From: an uncultured Eubacterium sp.
GTDB taxonomy: Bacteria; Bacillota_A; Clostridia; Lachnospirales; Lachnospiraceae
NCBI GenBank assembly: GCA_948759685.1
Contig: CAQBGY010000230.1
Location: 1 to 5,676, forward strand
DNA: 5,676 nucleotides
Reading direction: 5' to 3'
Position 1 is the stretch's first letter; the number at the start of each line of letters is the position of its first letter. Below are positions 1 through 5,021 of this stretch, piece after piece. Below the pieces are notes generated by a model. That model was not told the origin of the DNA. It did no database searches and saw nothing but the letters and a program-made list of their open reading frames with translations. A program made the position numbers and the translations under genes.

Positions 1-246
1 CTCAATGGAGAGATTAATTTATATGCAGAAACGTGAGCCAACTATGCCACGTCTTAAGTGAAGGTCGTAGGAAACCATTTGAGCAGATGTAACAATAGCA
101 GCCCACGCAATATACGTGAGAACCACTATGCTATCCTTGCTCAGTCGAAAATTTCCTACGTTTTCACTTACAAGATAAGCATAACGCTTCTGATTATCTA
201 TGTCTTGGATATGGGTTGCCCCATATTCAATTGCAAAATTACTAAT

Positions 247-273
247 TTATCTTTGATAATCCCTTATCTTTGA
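247..273 (+). promoter_or_regulatory. Two tandem Bacteroidota -7-like boxes
   Basis: TTATCTTTGA occurs at 247-256 and again at 264-273, 17 bp apart. Each copy contains TATCTTTG, which fits the Bacteroidota primary-sigma -7 consensus TAnnTTTG. I could not find a well-spaced TTTG -33 box for either, so the promoter call is tentative. If the right copy is used, transcription would start near 279 and leave a leader of about 128 nt before the gene at 407. The repeat could instead be a pair of regulator sites. Confidence 0.35.
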
Positions 274-325
274 GTGATTTTATTTGTCTTTGAAGGTGTT
301 TTTGAGTTTCACCGAAGGATTTGTG

Positions 326-366
326 CCATAATGGACTTTTCTTGGGGGCATTAATGCACCATTATG
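326..366. repeat. Palindromic operator-like block before the 407 gene
   Basis: CATAATGG at 327-334 is repeated in inverted form as CCATTATG at 359-366. Between them lies a perfect 10-bp palindrome, GCATTAATGC, at 348-357. The block ends 40 bp upstream of the start codon at 407 and downstream of the candidate -7 boxes, so it could be a regulator-binding site or a leader hairpin. There is no T-tract, which argues against a terminator. Its function is inferred from position and symmetry only. Confidence 0.35.
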
Positions 367-406
367 AGATTGGAAGCGTTATACACTTATATAGAACGTA
401 GATGAA

Positions 407-1426
407 ATGAACGAGTTTGAAACACTGACTCATATTATCCCCAAGGTTGGGAGTGTTAGCCGGATATTCTCAAATATTGTGGCAGGAAGAGGTATATCCA
501 AAGAAGATGTGAATATTCTTGTGGAGTTTAGAGACACCATACCTAATGGCACAACGATAGAGCACGAGACTATTTCTGCGATACTGAACTTACCTCACGA
601 AAAATTCTCATTGATGCTCAATAGCCTATCATTTGGCTTGAAGAATGTTATCGGCACTTATAAAACATATCATATCTTGCTTGACGATATGAAGCTATCG
701 CAGCTATGGGACTACGACCTTCAAAGCGTGGAATGTAGATTAGAAGAACAGCTATATAAACTCCGTGAAATAGACAAAGATCTGATAGAGACTTCCAACT
801 CCTATGAGATGACACCGTTTAATGGTATGTCTCCAAGTGAAATATCGGTACTTGAACGAAGATATTACAGGCTCAAAGCTGAATATGACAAGGAAAAGGT
901 TAGATTGGATGCCATCAACGAGGAACGAAAGACAATCATTAATATGACGTCAAATATCGGCAACGATATTTTTGAACGAATCAGCCTCAAATGTAATCAG
1001 CTTCTTGCCGTTGTTGAAAATTATGTTGACTCGGATTCTCAAAAGGAGCAGGACGCAAAGAAAGAAGAGCCGGAAGCGATTTCTTATTTCCCTTTAAGTC
1101 TCATCGCTAATATACATGAAGTTTGCAATGGGGAGCAGTTCGCTGAGACGGACAGCATTGATTTTTTCCACGCCATCAATTTACACTCAAATTTACACCC
1201 AATCCAAATCAACAATGGAGAGAAAGTCCGGGTGTGCTACCTTATCAGTCGTCTTGCTGATACACTTGAATCACCACAGCGTGAGAAGTGGCTCAATGAC
1301 ATACTTACAAACCTCGGCATCAAGATGAGCTTCTACCGCTCGAAATATCGTCAGCCGATAAGCGACATGCCAAGCGAATGCAACAAAGCTTTTGCTGACG
1401 CACTCCGGGAAATCTTCGGCAAATAG
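407..1426 (+). CDS. Uncharacterised 339-residue coiled-coil protein
   Basis: I do not recognise this protein and assign no function. It has no signal peptide, membrane segment or lipobox, so it is probably cytoplasmic. The N-terminal part (about 1-105) looks helical and globular. Residues 106-180 are rich in Glu, Lys, Arg and Leu with heptad-like spacing and probably form a coiled coil, interrupted by a short loop near 131-145. A charged linker (about 207-225, many Glu, Lys and Asp) leads to a C-terminal domain (about 228-339) with the pattern VRVCYLISRL, then a Trp and a Tyr-rich segment. That layout vaguely recalls accessory proteins of Bacteroidales mobile elements, but this is an impression, not a match. 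The first ATG of the frame is used; an ATG at 402 gives only two codons. It stands alone, convergent with ssrA. A single-gene cargo of an island inserted beside ssrA is possible but unproven. Confidence 0.8.
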   Translation: MNEFETLTHIIPKVGSVSRIFSNIVAGRGISKEDVNILVEFRDTIPNGTTIEHETISAILNLPHEKFSLMLNSLSFGLKNVIGTYKTYHILLDDMKLSQLWDYDLQSVECRLEEQLYKLREIDKDLIETSNSYEMTPFNGMSPSEISVLERRYYRLKAEYDKEKVRLDAINEERKTIINMTSNIGNDIFERISLKCNQLLAVVENYVDSDSQKEQDAKKEEPEAISYFPLSLIANIHEVCNGEQFAETDSIDFFHAINLHSNLHPIQINNGEKVRVCYLISRLADTLESPQREKWLNDILTNLGIKMSFYRSKYRQPISDMPSECNKAFADALREIFGK

Positions 1427-1504
1427 TCACTCCGCTTTAGCTCCGTACCTTATATATGTGGCACTAAACCGAAGTGTTTATGTGCCGACGGTGATTAGGT
1501 TTTA

Positions 1505-1560
1505 GGGGAAAAGAACGAAAGGGAAAATAAAATTTCTTCCCTTCTTTTCCCTTTTGTCTT
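1505..1560 (+). terminator. Probable terminator after the 407 gene
   Basis: GGGAAAAGAA at 1506-1515 pairs perfectly with TTCTTTTCCC at 1542-1551, and GGGAA at 1521-1525 can pair with TTCCC at 1537-1541, leaving an A/T-rich loop. The stem is followed by TTTTGTCTTTCT, a broken T-tract on the plus strand. It lies about 80 nt after the stop at 1426. The purine/pyrimidine asymmetry of the arms is striking. A smaller hairpin at 1460-1486 (GGCAC...GTGCC) precedes it without a T-tract. Confidence 0.5.
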
Positions 1561-1584
1561 TCTCCAATTAGACCTTAGACCAAC

Positions 1585-1631
1585 AAAAAAATAAACAACA
1601 CCCAATCTTACATTTTTGGGTGTAAAATTGG
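1585..1631 (-). terminator. Probable ssrA terminator
   Basis: Read on the minus strand, ACACCCA (1623-1617) pairs with TGGGTGT (1604-1598) and is followed by TGTTTATTTTTTT, the form of an intrinsic terminator. A second, overlapping pairing joins CCAATTTTACA (1631-1621) with TGTAAGATTGG (1612-1602), with one mismatch, and is mutually exclusive with parts of the first. It sits about 40 nt beyond the 3' end of tmRNA, where the ssrA transcript should end. Confidence 0.6.
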
Positions 1632-1669
1632 ATATTATCTTGTAAATCACTGAAAATCAGCGTTAATTG

Positions 1670-2065
1670 TGGAGCTGGAGGGAATCGAACCCTCGTCCAA
1701 ACGAGGAAATCATAAGCTTTCTACATGCTTATCTTTGCCTAAATTTTCGTGCAGCGGCAGAACCAAAGCCATCAACCGTTGCCTTATCCTCTAAAGTTTC
1801 ATCCGCGCCACGAGGCTGGCACGAACTATCCCCGATTTGACTGCACCACTTTATCGGAATGCTTCGGAGCAACAGCTTCCGAGTGATGTCACGTCCCAGC
1901 ACCTGGTGCCGGGATTAAGCTTCAATCTACTATACTTCGATTAAGCAGCGAGAGCGTAACGAGTTTCGCCAGATAAAATTTTGAGGACTGAGATTAAAGT
2001 GCAAATCAACGACGCACTGCATGCTTACCTACCATTTCTGCCCGCTGTCAAATCCAGTCAACCCC
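1670..2065 (-). ncRNA. ssrA: Transfer-messenger RNA (tmRNA)
   Basis: tmRNA frees ribosomes stalled on broken messages by acting first as alanyl-tRNA and then as a short message that adds a degradation tag. The 5' end (2065) reads GGGGTTGACTGGATTTGACA and the 3' end carries a T-arm, GAGGG-TTCGATT-CCCTC, followed by CAGCTCC. The acceptor stem GGGGTTG/CAGCTCC forms seven pairs, two of them G-U, leaving A at 1670 as discriminator. CCA is not encoded; the next bases are CAA. The tag frame runs from 1970 to a TAA at 1943-1941 and reads GETRYALAA, to which the alanine from the charged tmRNA is added. Pseudoknot-type hairpins follow, for example CGGAAGC/GCTCCG near 1864-1882. The length of 396 nt fits the Bacteroidales form. 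It is transcribed leftwards, convergent with the gene at 407-1426. Confidence 0.97.
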
Positions 2066-2120
2066 ATGACTTTATAACGGTCTGAAATTTAAAAGATTAC
2101 AGCATTGTTAGAAGTCTTTG

Positions 2121-2203
2121 GTAACAAACCAGTAACAAAAGGTACATTAATAAACACCTTATCGCTGCTTTCTTTGATGCAAAGATACATATTCTTTTGT
2201 TAC
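2121..2203. repeat. GTAACAAA repeats around the ssrA promoter
   Basis: GTAACAAA occurs at 2121-2128 and 2132-2139, exactly 11 bp apart, so on the same face of the helix. The second copy extends to GTAACAAAAG (2132-2141), which recurs in perfect inverted form as CTTTTGTTAC at 2194-2203. The inverted copy lies between the proposed -33 and -7 boxes of ssrA; the direct pair lies in the transcribed leader. This could be a protein-binding site or an extended leader hairpin. No regulator is identified. Confidence 0.4.
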
Positions 2204-2210
2204 CAACAAT
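2180..2210 (-). promoter_or_regulatory. Probable ssrA promoter
   Basis: On the minus strand a perfect -7 box, TATCTTTG, lies at 2187-2180. An ATTG at 2210-2207, three of four bases matching TTTG, lies 19 bp upstream of it, the expected Bacteroidota spacing. The predicted start near 2173-2175 would give a 5' leader of about 108 nt to be removed by RNase P to reach the mature end at 2065. No better box was seen closer to the gene. Confidence 0.55.
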
Positions 2211-2244
2211 AATATATTTGCAAATATTAGCTGATACAGTTTAC

Positions 2245-2274
2245 CTGAGATATGAATATATATCATACCCTCAG
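2245..2274. repeat. Imperfect inverted repeat upstream of ssrA promoter
   Basis: CTGAG at 2245-2249 pairs with CTCAG at 2270-2274, and inside it ATG and CAT pair around an AT-only centre. There is no T-tract on either side, so a terminator is unlikely. It lies about 35 bp upstream of the proposed ssrA -33 box. It may be a binding site or mark the end of the minus-strand frames that finish at 2339; neither can be shown from the sequence. Confidence 0.25.
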
Positions 2275-2338
2275 ATATACCACATCCGGCAACAGCACAG
2301 ATTTGCATATTATTAATAAAGCATACCCAATCACCAAG

Positions 2339-2503
2339 CTATATTTCTTTGCCCTTGTAGCAAAAAAACAGCAGCCTTGAGAAAGTTTCATCGCCCCAAT
2401 AAACAGCTCGGAAATCGCCTCTAATTGCCTCTATGGATTTCGTAACATCCTCACTCCAAATCAGCCATAAGAAACCTCTCCCACCCCTTGACTCTCGCCC
2501 GAT
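2339..2503 (-). pseudogene. Open frame with RGDFR motif, no start codon
   Basis: Directly after the TAA (2506-2504) that ends the minus-strand frame from 2629, the same frame stays open for 54 codons to a TAG at 2341-2339. The translation looks protein-like: a Gly/Arg-rich start (GRESRGGRGF), WLIWSEDVTKSIEAI, then RGDFRAVYWGDETFSRLL and FFCYKGKEI at the end. It has no ATG near its beginning. The RGDFR block repeats the one in the upstream 41-residue frame, and their DNA shares TCGGAAATCGCC (plus strand 2408-2419 and 2555-2566). It may be a gene remnant broken by one stop, a duplicated segment, or a non-coding repeat that happens to stay open. No function is recognised. Confidence 0.3.
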
Positions 2504-2629
2504 TTAGGCAGTTCTGTTTCTCTGTAACCATTTATAGTCAATGCTGAAAACTGTTCGGAAATCGCCCCTATTCGGCTTCTGTAGGCTCGCTACTCGTACA
2601 GATACCAAGAGATTGCTTTGGGGATTCAT
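2504..2629 (-). CDS. Possible 41-residue small protein with RGDFR motif
   Basis: This minus-strand frame starts at an ATG (2629-2627), reads MNPQSNLLVSVRVASLQKPN, then RGDFRTVFSIDYKWLQ, and stops at TAA 2506-2504. It is basic, has no signal peptide or membrane segment, and I assign no function. Its ATG lies about 55 bp from the plus-strand RNA promoter at 2685-2715, so the two would be transcribed divergently. I found no convincing promoter for it. The same frame continues after the stop with a second RGDFR block (2339-2503), which makes chance less likely but also suggests a decayed or repeated element rather than an intact gene. Confidence 0.35.
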   Translation of the reverse strand: MNPQSNLLVSVRVASLQKPNRGDFRTVFSIDYKWLQRNRTA

Positions 2630-2684
2630 ATATTCCCTAAAATATGCTCTACAACCTACTCTCGTAAAATTCAAGGTATTTTCT

Positions 2685-2715
2685 TTTGAGTTCCAACACC
2701 TTTTCTATACCTTTG
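2685..2715 (+). promoter_or_regulatory. Consensus Bacteroidota promoter
   Basis: TTTG at 2685-2688 is separated by exactly 19 bp from TACCTTTG at 2708-2715. This is a full match to the Bacteroidota primary-sigma consensus TTTG-N19-21-TAnnTTTG and the best promoter in the window. Transcription is expected to start near 2719-2722. No start codon with a convincing frame follows; the product is the structured RNA ending near 2966. Confidence 0.8.
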
Positions 2716-2719
2716 CGGT

Positions 2720-2968
2720 GCTTTCTGAGTTCGGGAAGCAGACATATTTATAGTAAAAGAGCGTTTAAGATATTATCTCTTATTTGAAATCTCGACAGTT
2801 TCATTGATTGAAGATAATAGACAGAGACGCTCACGCTGATGTTATATACCTACCTCTTATCAGAGGCAGTCTATATATCGTTTGGCGTGGGCATTGTTTA
2901 TTACTCAATCAAGGGCAGTCGAGAGCCTCAAATAAGGTAGTATTCAATGTTCCCACGCCTCTTTTTAT
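2720..2968 (+). ncRNA. Candidate structured small RNA or terminated leader
   Basis: The unit is bounded by the promoter at 2685-2715 and a terminator ending near 2966, giving an RNA of about 245 nt. It can form four domains: a 5' hairpin, TGCTTTC (2719-2725) with GGGAAGCA (2733-2740); a long rod in which GAGCGTTT (2759-2766) pairs with AGACGCTC (2824-2831), TATTATCT (2771-2778) with AGATAATA (2812-2819), and an apical GAAAT/GTTTC hairpin; a small CCTCT-TATC-AGAGG hairpin (2853-2866); and the terminator stem. An alternative AAAAGAG/CTCTTTT pairing (2755-2761 with the T-tract side) could compete with the rod and terminator. No reading frame inside it is credible. A known Bacteroidales RNA class with just this promoter-to-terminator layout, the Bacteroidales-1 motif, has been proposed to be 6S RNA; I cannot confirm membership by eye. 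The other reading is a leader that regulates the genes at 3115-4863 by termination. Confidence 0.6.
2884..2968 (+). terminator. Terminator of the structured RNA unit
   Basis: GGCGTGGG (2884-2891) pairs with CCCACGCC (2952-2959) and CATTG (2892-2896) with CAATG (2945-2949), 13 pairs interrupted by a TT bulge. The stem is followed by TCTTTTTAT. The 48-nt loop can fold further (GGC 2913-2915 with GCC 2925-2927, TACT with AGTA). The large loop is unusual for a plain terminator and suggests that this arm is also a functional domain of the RNA. Confidence 0.7.
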
Positions 2969-2982
2969 ATGTTCTTTATTCA

Positions 2983-3092
2983 GCCCATGCTTCCTCAGGG
3001 AACGGTTAGCACATACTTTATTGCAGAAAAGGTGCAAACCATCTTGGTACTGCTCTTGCGCCTGATTATAAACAGCTAATGACCTTGTGGGC
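2983..3092 (+). other. Foldable segment upstream of the PEGA gene
   Basis: GCCCAT at 2983-2988 can pair with GTGGGC at 3087-3092, enclosing GGTGCAA (3031-3037) with TTGCGCC (3056-3062), which in turn encloses ACCA-TCT-TGGT (3038-3048). It lies between the terminator at 2884-2968 and the start codon at 3115. I found no consensus promoter between 2968 and 3115; TACTTTG at 3101-3107 is one base short of a -7 box and has no -33 partner. It may be the leader of the downstream genes. No riboswitch class is recognised. Confidence 0.3.
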
Positions 3093-3114
3093 AGTCAGGG
3101 TACTTTGATTAAAT

Positions 3115-3810
3115 ATGAGACAAAAATTGCTCTTTAGTTTGTTCTCCTTACTGCTTCTCTCTATTGGAGTGACGGAGGCTAAGGATGTGAAAATCACCGT
3201 CACACCTTCTACAGCTAAAATTTACATTGACGGGAACTATGTGGGTGACGGAGTAACGACTGCTAATGTAAAGAAAAAAGATGGATTTATAGTTGTGAAA
3301 TGCGAGCAGGAAGGCTACGTTACATTAGAAACCAAAATTTATGCAACAGATAAACGAAAGGCTATTTCATATACATTGCGTAGGGATGCCTTCTATGACG
3401 TGACTGTTTCCAGTGGATTAGTCAATAAATATTTTGCAGTACAAGTTAATAAAGATTTGTACAGTACAGATGAAAACGGAAAACGAAACTCTGAATTAGC
3501 CTGGAAAATGATTCATCAAGTCATTCTTAACTACTTTGATGAAATCCAAACAACAGATATGGCTTCAGGTTTCATACAGACTCCTTGGCAATATAAAAGT
3601 TTTCCAGAAATAGAAAAGATAGTCCGTACGCGAGTTTCAGTTAAAGAAAGCAATTTAGGTGGTGATTTAACTTTTCAAATAAAAGTCTCATCAGAAGCTG
3701 CTCCTATGATTGGAGCCAATCAAGAAGAATCTTATCGTGAAATAAACAGAGTGATTAAAGAGTTTGAACCGATGATAAGCGAATTTCAAGCTCGGTTAGG
3801 TAAATTGTAA
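3115..3810 (+). CDS. Exported PEGA-domain protein
   Basis: The N-terminus (1-22) is a signal peptide: MRQK, a Leu/Phe-rich core and a VTEA cleavage region, with no lipobox Cys, so the mature protein is probably periplasmic. Residues 24-90 fit a PEGA domain, a small beta-sandwich found in many surface and periplasmic proteins: VKITVTPSTAKIYIDGNYVG, a conserved glycine turn, then a GYVTLETKI strand. Residues 91-231 are a less familiar alpha/beta domain with Trp130, Trp158 and a helical C-terminal end. It has no enzyme motif; a binding or scaffolding role at the envelope is plausible for the family but not shown. It is the first of three genes encoding exported proteins, 19 nt before the next start. 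The ATG chosen is the one that gives the complete signal peptide; no Shine-Dalgarno is seen, as usual in this phylum. Confidence 0.82.
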   Translation: MRQKLLFSLFSLLLLSIGVTEAKDVKITVTPSTAKIYIDGNYVGDGVTTANVKKKDGFIVVKCEQEGYVTLETKIYATDKRKAISYTLRRDAFYDVTVSSGLVNKYFAVQVNKDLYSTDENGKRNSELAWKMIHQVILNYFDEIQTTDMASGFIQTPWQYKSFPEIEKIVRTRVSVKESNLGGDLTFQIKVSSEAAPMIGANQEESYREINRVIKEFEPMISEFQARLGKL

Positions 3811-3829
3811 CATCTAAAATTTTAAAATT

Positions 3830-4453
3830 ATGAGAAAATTATTGTTAGCAGTAGTGGTATTAATGCTACCTTTTGTCGCAAATGCACAGTTTAAAGACAC
3901 TTTCGATTCTAACAAATTAGGTTGGACGGAAATCTCAGGTAAAGATGGAGATGCTGTAATTGTTGATGGAAAAATGCATATTGAGGGTAAAAAAAGTGGC
4001 AATTCTTTATTTGGAGCATTAACGGGCACTCAGGGTGAGCCTTCTTACATAGAAACCCACTGCTATGCTCCATTAGATTTTAAGAAAGATTTTGAAATCA
4101 AATGCGATGCCCATGTAAAGAAAATAAATGATAATAATACCTTCGGCATGATTCTAAACTATATTGATGAAGGGAACTTTATGGCATTCATGATAACAGA
4201 AGGACAAGCTACTTTAGCACGTTACAATGATTATAAACTGATTGGTCGAATAAGAGCTAATATTAAGTTGAAATCACAAAAGAAAGCAGAATTAAATCTC
4301 AAAATCAAAAGTACTTTCCAGAAATTAGAGTTCTTCATAAATGATATGAAAGCTCTTGAAGCAAGATACTTACCATTAGAGTCAACGGGAATAGGCTTCT
4401 ATGTCTTAGGACAACAGACTATTGATTTTGATAATTTAGAAATAATACAGTAA
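3830..4453 (+). CDS. Exported beta-sandwich (LamG/concanavalin-like) protein
   Basis: Residues 1-19 form a signal peptide (MRKLLLAVVVLMLPFVANA, cleavage before QF). The mature part opens with FKDTFDSNKLGWTEI and continues through IVDGKMHIEG, YAPLDFKKDFEIKCDAHV, FGMILNYIDEGNFMAFMI and ends in IDFDNLEIIQ. This succession of strands, with a DxF..N..GW opening and a final DNL strand, is typical of concanavalin-like jelly-roll domains, such as LamG or DUF1080-type proteins that bind or cleave glycans in Bacteroidota. No catalytic residues can be pointed out, so ligand binding is inferred from the fold alone. The gene starts 19 nt after the PEGA gene and ends 17 nt before the lipoprotein gene, so co-transcription is very likely. 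No lipobox Cys is present, so the protein is probably periplasmic or secreted rather than lipid-anchored. Confidence 0.78.
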   Translation: MRKLLLAVVVLMLPFVANAQFKDTFDSNKLGWTEISGKDGDAVIVDGKMHIEGKKSGNSLFGALTGTQGEPSYIETHCYAPLDFKKDFEIKCDAHVKKINDNNTFGMILNYIDEGNFMAFMITEGQATLARYNDYKLIGRIRANIKLKSQKKAELNLKIKSTFQKLEFFINDMKALEARYLPLESTGIGFYVLGQQTIDFDNLEIIQ

Positions 4454-4470
4454 TAGTAATTTAGCAGAAA

Positions 4471-4863
4471 ATGAAAACATTAAGACTTATCGGAATGGCT
4501 TTGATAGCCGTAATTATGTGTGTGAACTTCGTAGCTTGTAGTGATGATGATGATGAAGAAACAAACGCTACAATTGAGGGTACTTGGAAATATACTTCAA
4601 GCTTTGATGAAGATATGCGTTCAGGCTCTTTCACTTTCAAAAGTAATGGCGGCTTAATTTGGTATCACGGAGAAGAATCTTCATCTAATTGTTCTTATAC
4701 TCTGAACGGTAGCAACCTAAAAATCATACTGAATCAGGATGATTATATTGAAGGTACAATAGTTATTTCTAAAAATCAAGCTACTTATAAATATACTTGG
4801 CATGATTATGATGGGAAATGGGATGATGATTATGAATTTACTATGACTTTAGTAAAACAGTAG
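4471..4863 (+). CDS. Surface-type lipocalin-like lipoprotein
   Basis: The first 22 residues are a lipoprotein signal peptide with the lipobox FVAC, placing the lipidated Cys at position 23. The next residues, SDDDDEE, match the acidic lipoprotein export signal that sends Bacteroides lipoproteins to the outer face of the outer membrane, so surface exposure is likely. Residues 35-130 form a small all-beta domain: IEGTWKYTSS (the GxW of lipocalin-like barrels), SFTFKSNGGLIWY, NCSYTLNGSNLKIIL, GTIVISKNQATYKYTW and a closing YEFTMTLVKQ strand. Such 100-130-residue barrels are common among Bacteroidota lipoproteins, mostly of unknown ligand. It is the last of the three-gene set, 17 nt after its neighbour and 17 nt before a strong terminator. 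Confidence 0.85.
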   Translation: MKTLRLIGMALIAVIMCVNFVACSDDDDEETNATIEGTWKYTSSFDEDMRSGSFTFKSNGGLIWYHGEESSSNCSYTLNGSNLKIILNQDDYIEGTIVISKNQATYKYTWHDYDGKWDDDYEFTMTLVKQ

Positions 4864-4880
4864 AATAGAAGAAATCGTGA

Positions 4881-4919
4881 AAAGTCGTAATGGAGTGATA
4901 CTCTGTTACGACTTTATTT
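4881..4919 (+). terminator. Strong terminator of the three-gene set
   Basis: AAAGTCGTAA (4881-4890) pairs perfectly with TTACGACTTT (4906-4915) over ten bases, and GAGT/ACTC (4893-4896, 4900-4903) extends the stem inside the loop. ATTTTA follows. The hairpin lies 17 nt after the lipoprotein stop codon and separates the set from the HD-domain gene. Confidence 0.85.
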
Positions 4920-5021
4920 TAGCCGTACAATAAAAACGATAAACAATTATACAATCACACCCTTTGATAACAGAATTATTGCTAATTTTACGGCAGATAA
5001 CAATCATATTTCAATCCAAGC

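Larger units (their letters stand above)
1..406. other. Intergenic region without a convincing gene
   Basis: No reading frame here has protein-like composition together with a plausible start. A few codons open at the left edge end in stops at 36 and 61 and could be the tail of an upstream gene, but are too short to judge. What can be seen is short repeats: ACGTGAG...ACTATGC at 31-47 and again, slightly altered, at 114-131; and an imperfect inverted pair, TAAGTGAA..CGTAGGAAA at 55-74 against its complement at 152-170. Further right are two tandem TTATCTTTGA elements (247-256, 264-273) and a palindromic block (326-366), annotated separately. The region probably includes the promoter and leader of the gene at 407. 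Confidence 0.6.

Noticed and set aside
2..61. Tail of a protein (ending QKREPTMPRLK) running in from the left edge.
   Set aside because: Only about 19 codons are visible, another frame is open in the same stretch, and I recognise no family, so it cannot be told from chance.
2451..2531. Minus-strand 26-codon frame starting at an ATG (MVTEKQNCLNRARV).
   Set aside because: It overlaps the RGDFR frames in another phase and is too short to support. A frameshift joining it to the 2339-2503 frame is possible but less simple than the single in-frame stop.
2541..2753. 70-codon plus-strand frame starting MLKTVRKSPLFGF.
   Set aside because: It is antisense to the RGDFR frame and runs through the consensus promoter at 2685-2715; its C-terminal half is encoded by promoter sequence and the RNA 5' end.
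2808..3065. 85-codon plus-strand frame over the structured RNA.
   Set aside because: It lacks an ATG at the initiation site, is Cys-rich with no domain-like pattern, and spans the terminator at 2884-2968. The base-paired arms explain the sequence better.
2716..3095. RNase P RNA, SRP RNA or a tRNA in the structured region.
   Set aside because: The conserved core of RNase P RNA, the SRP domain IV loop and the T-arm TTCGA of tRNAs were all looked for and not found in this stretch.
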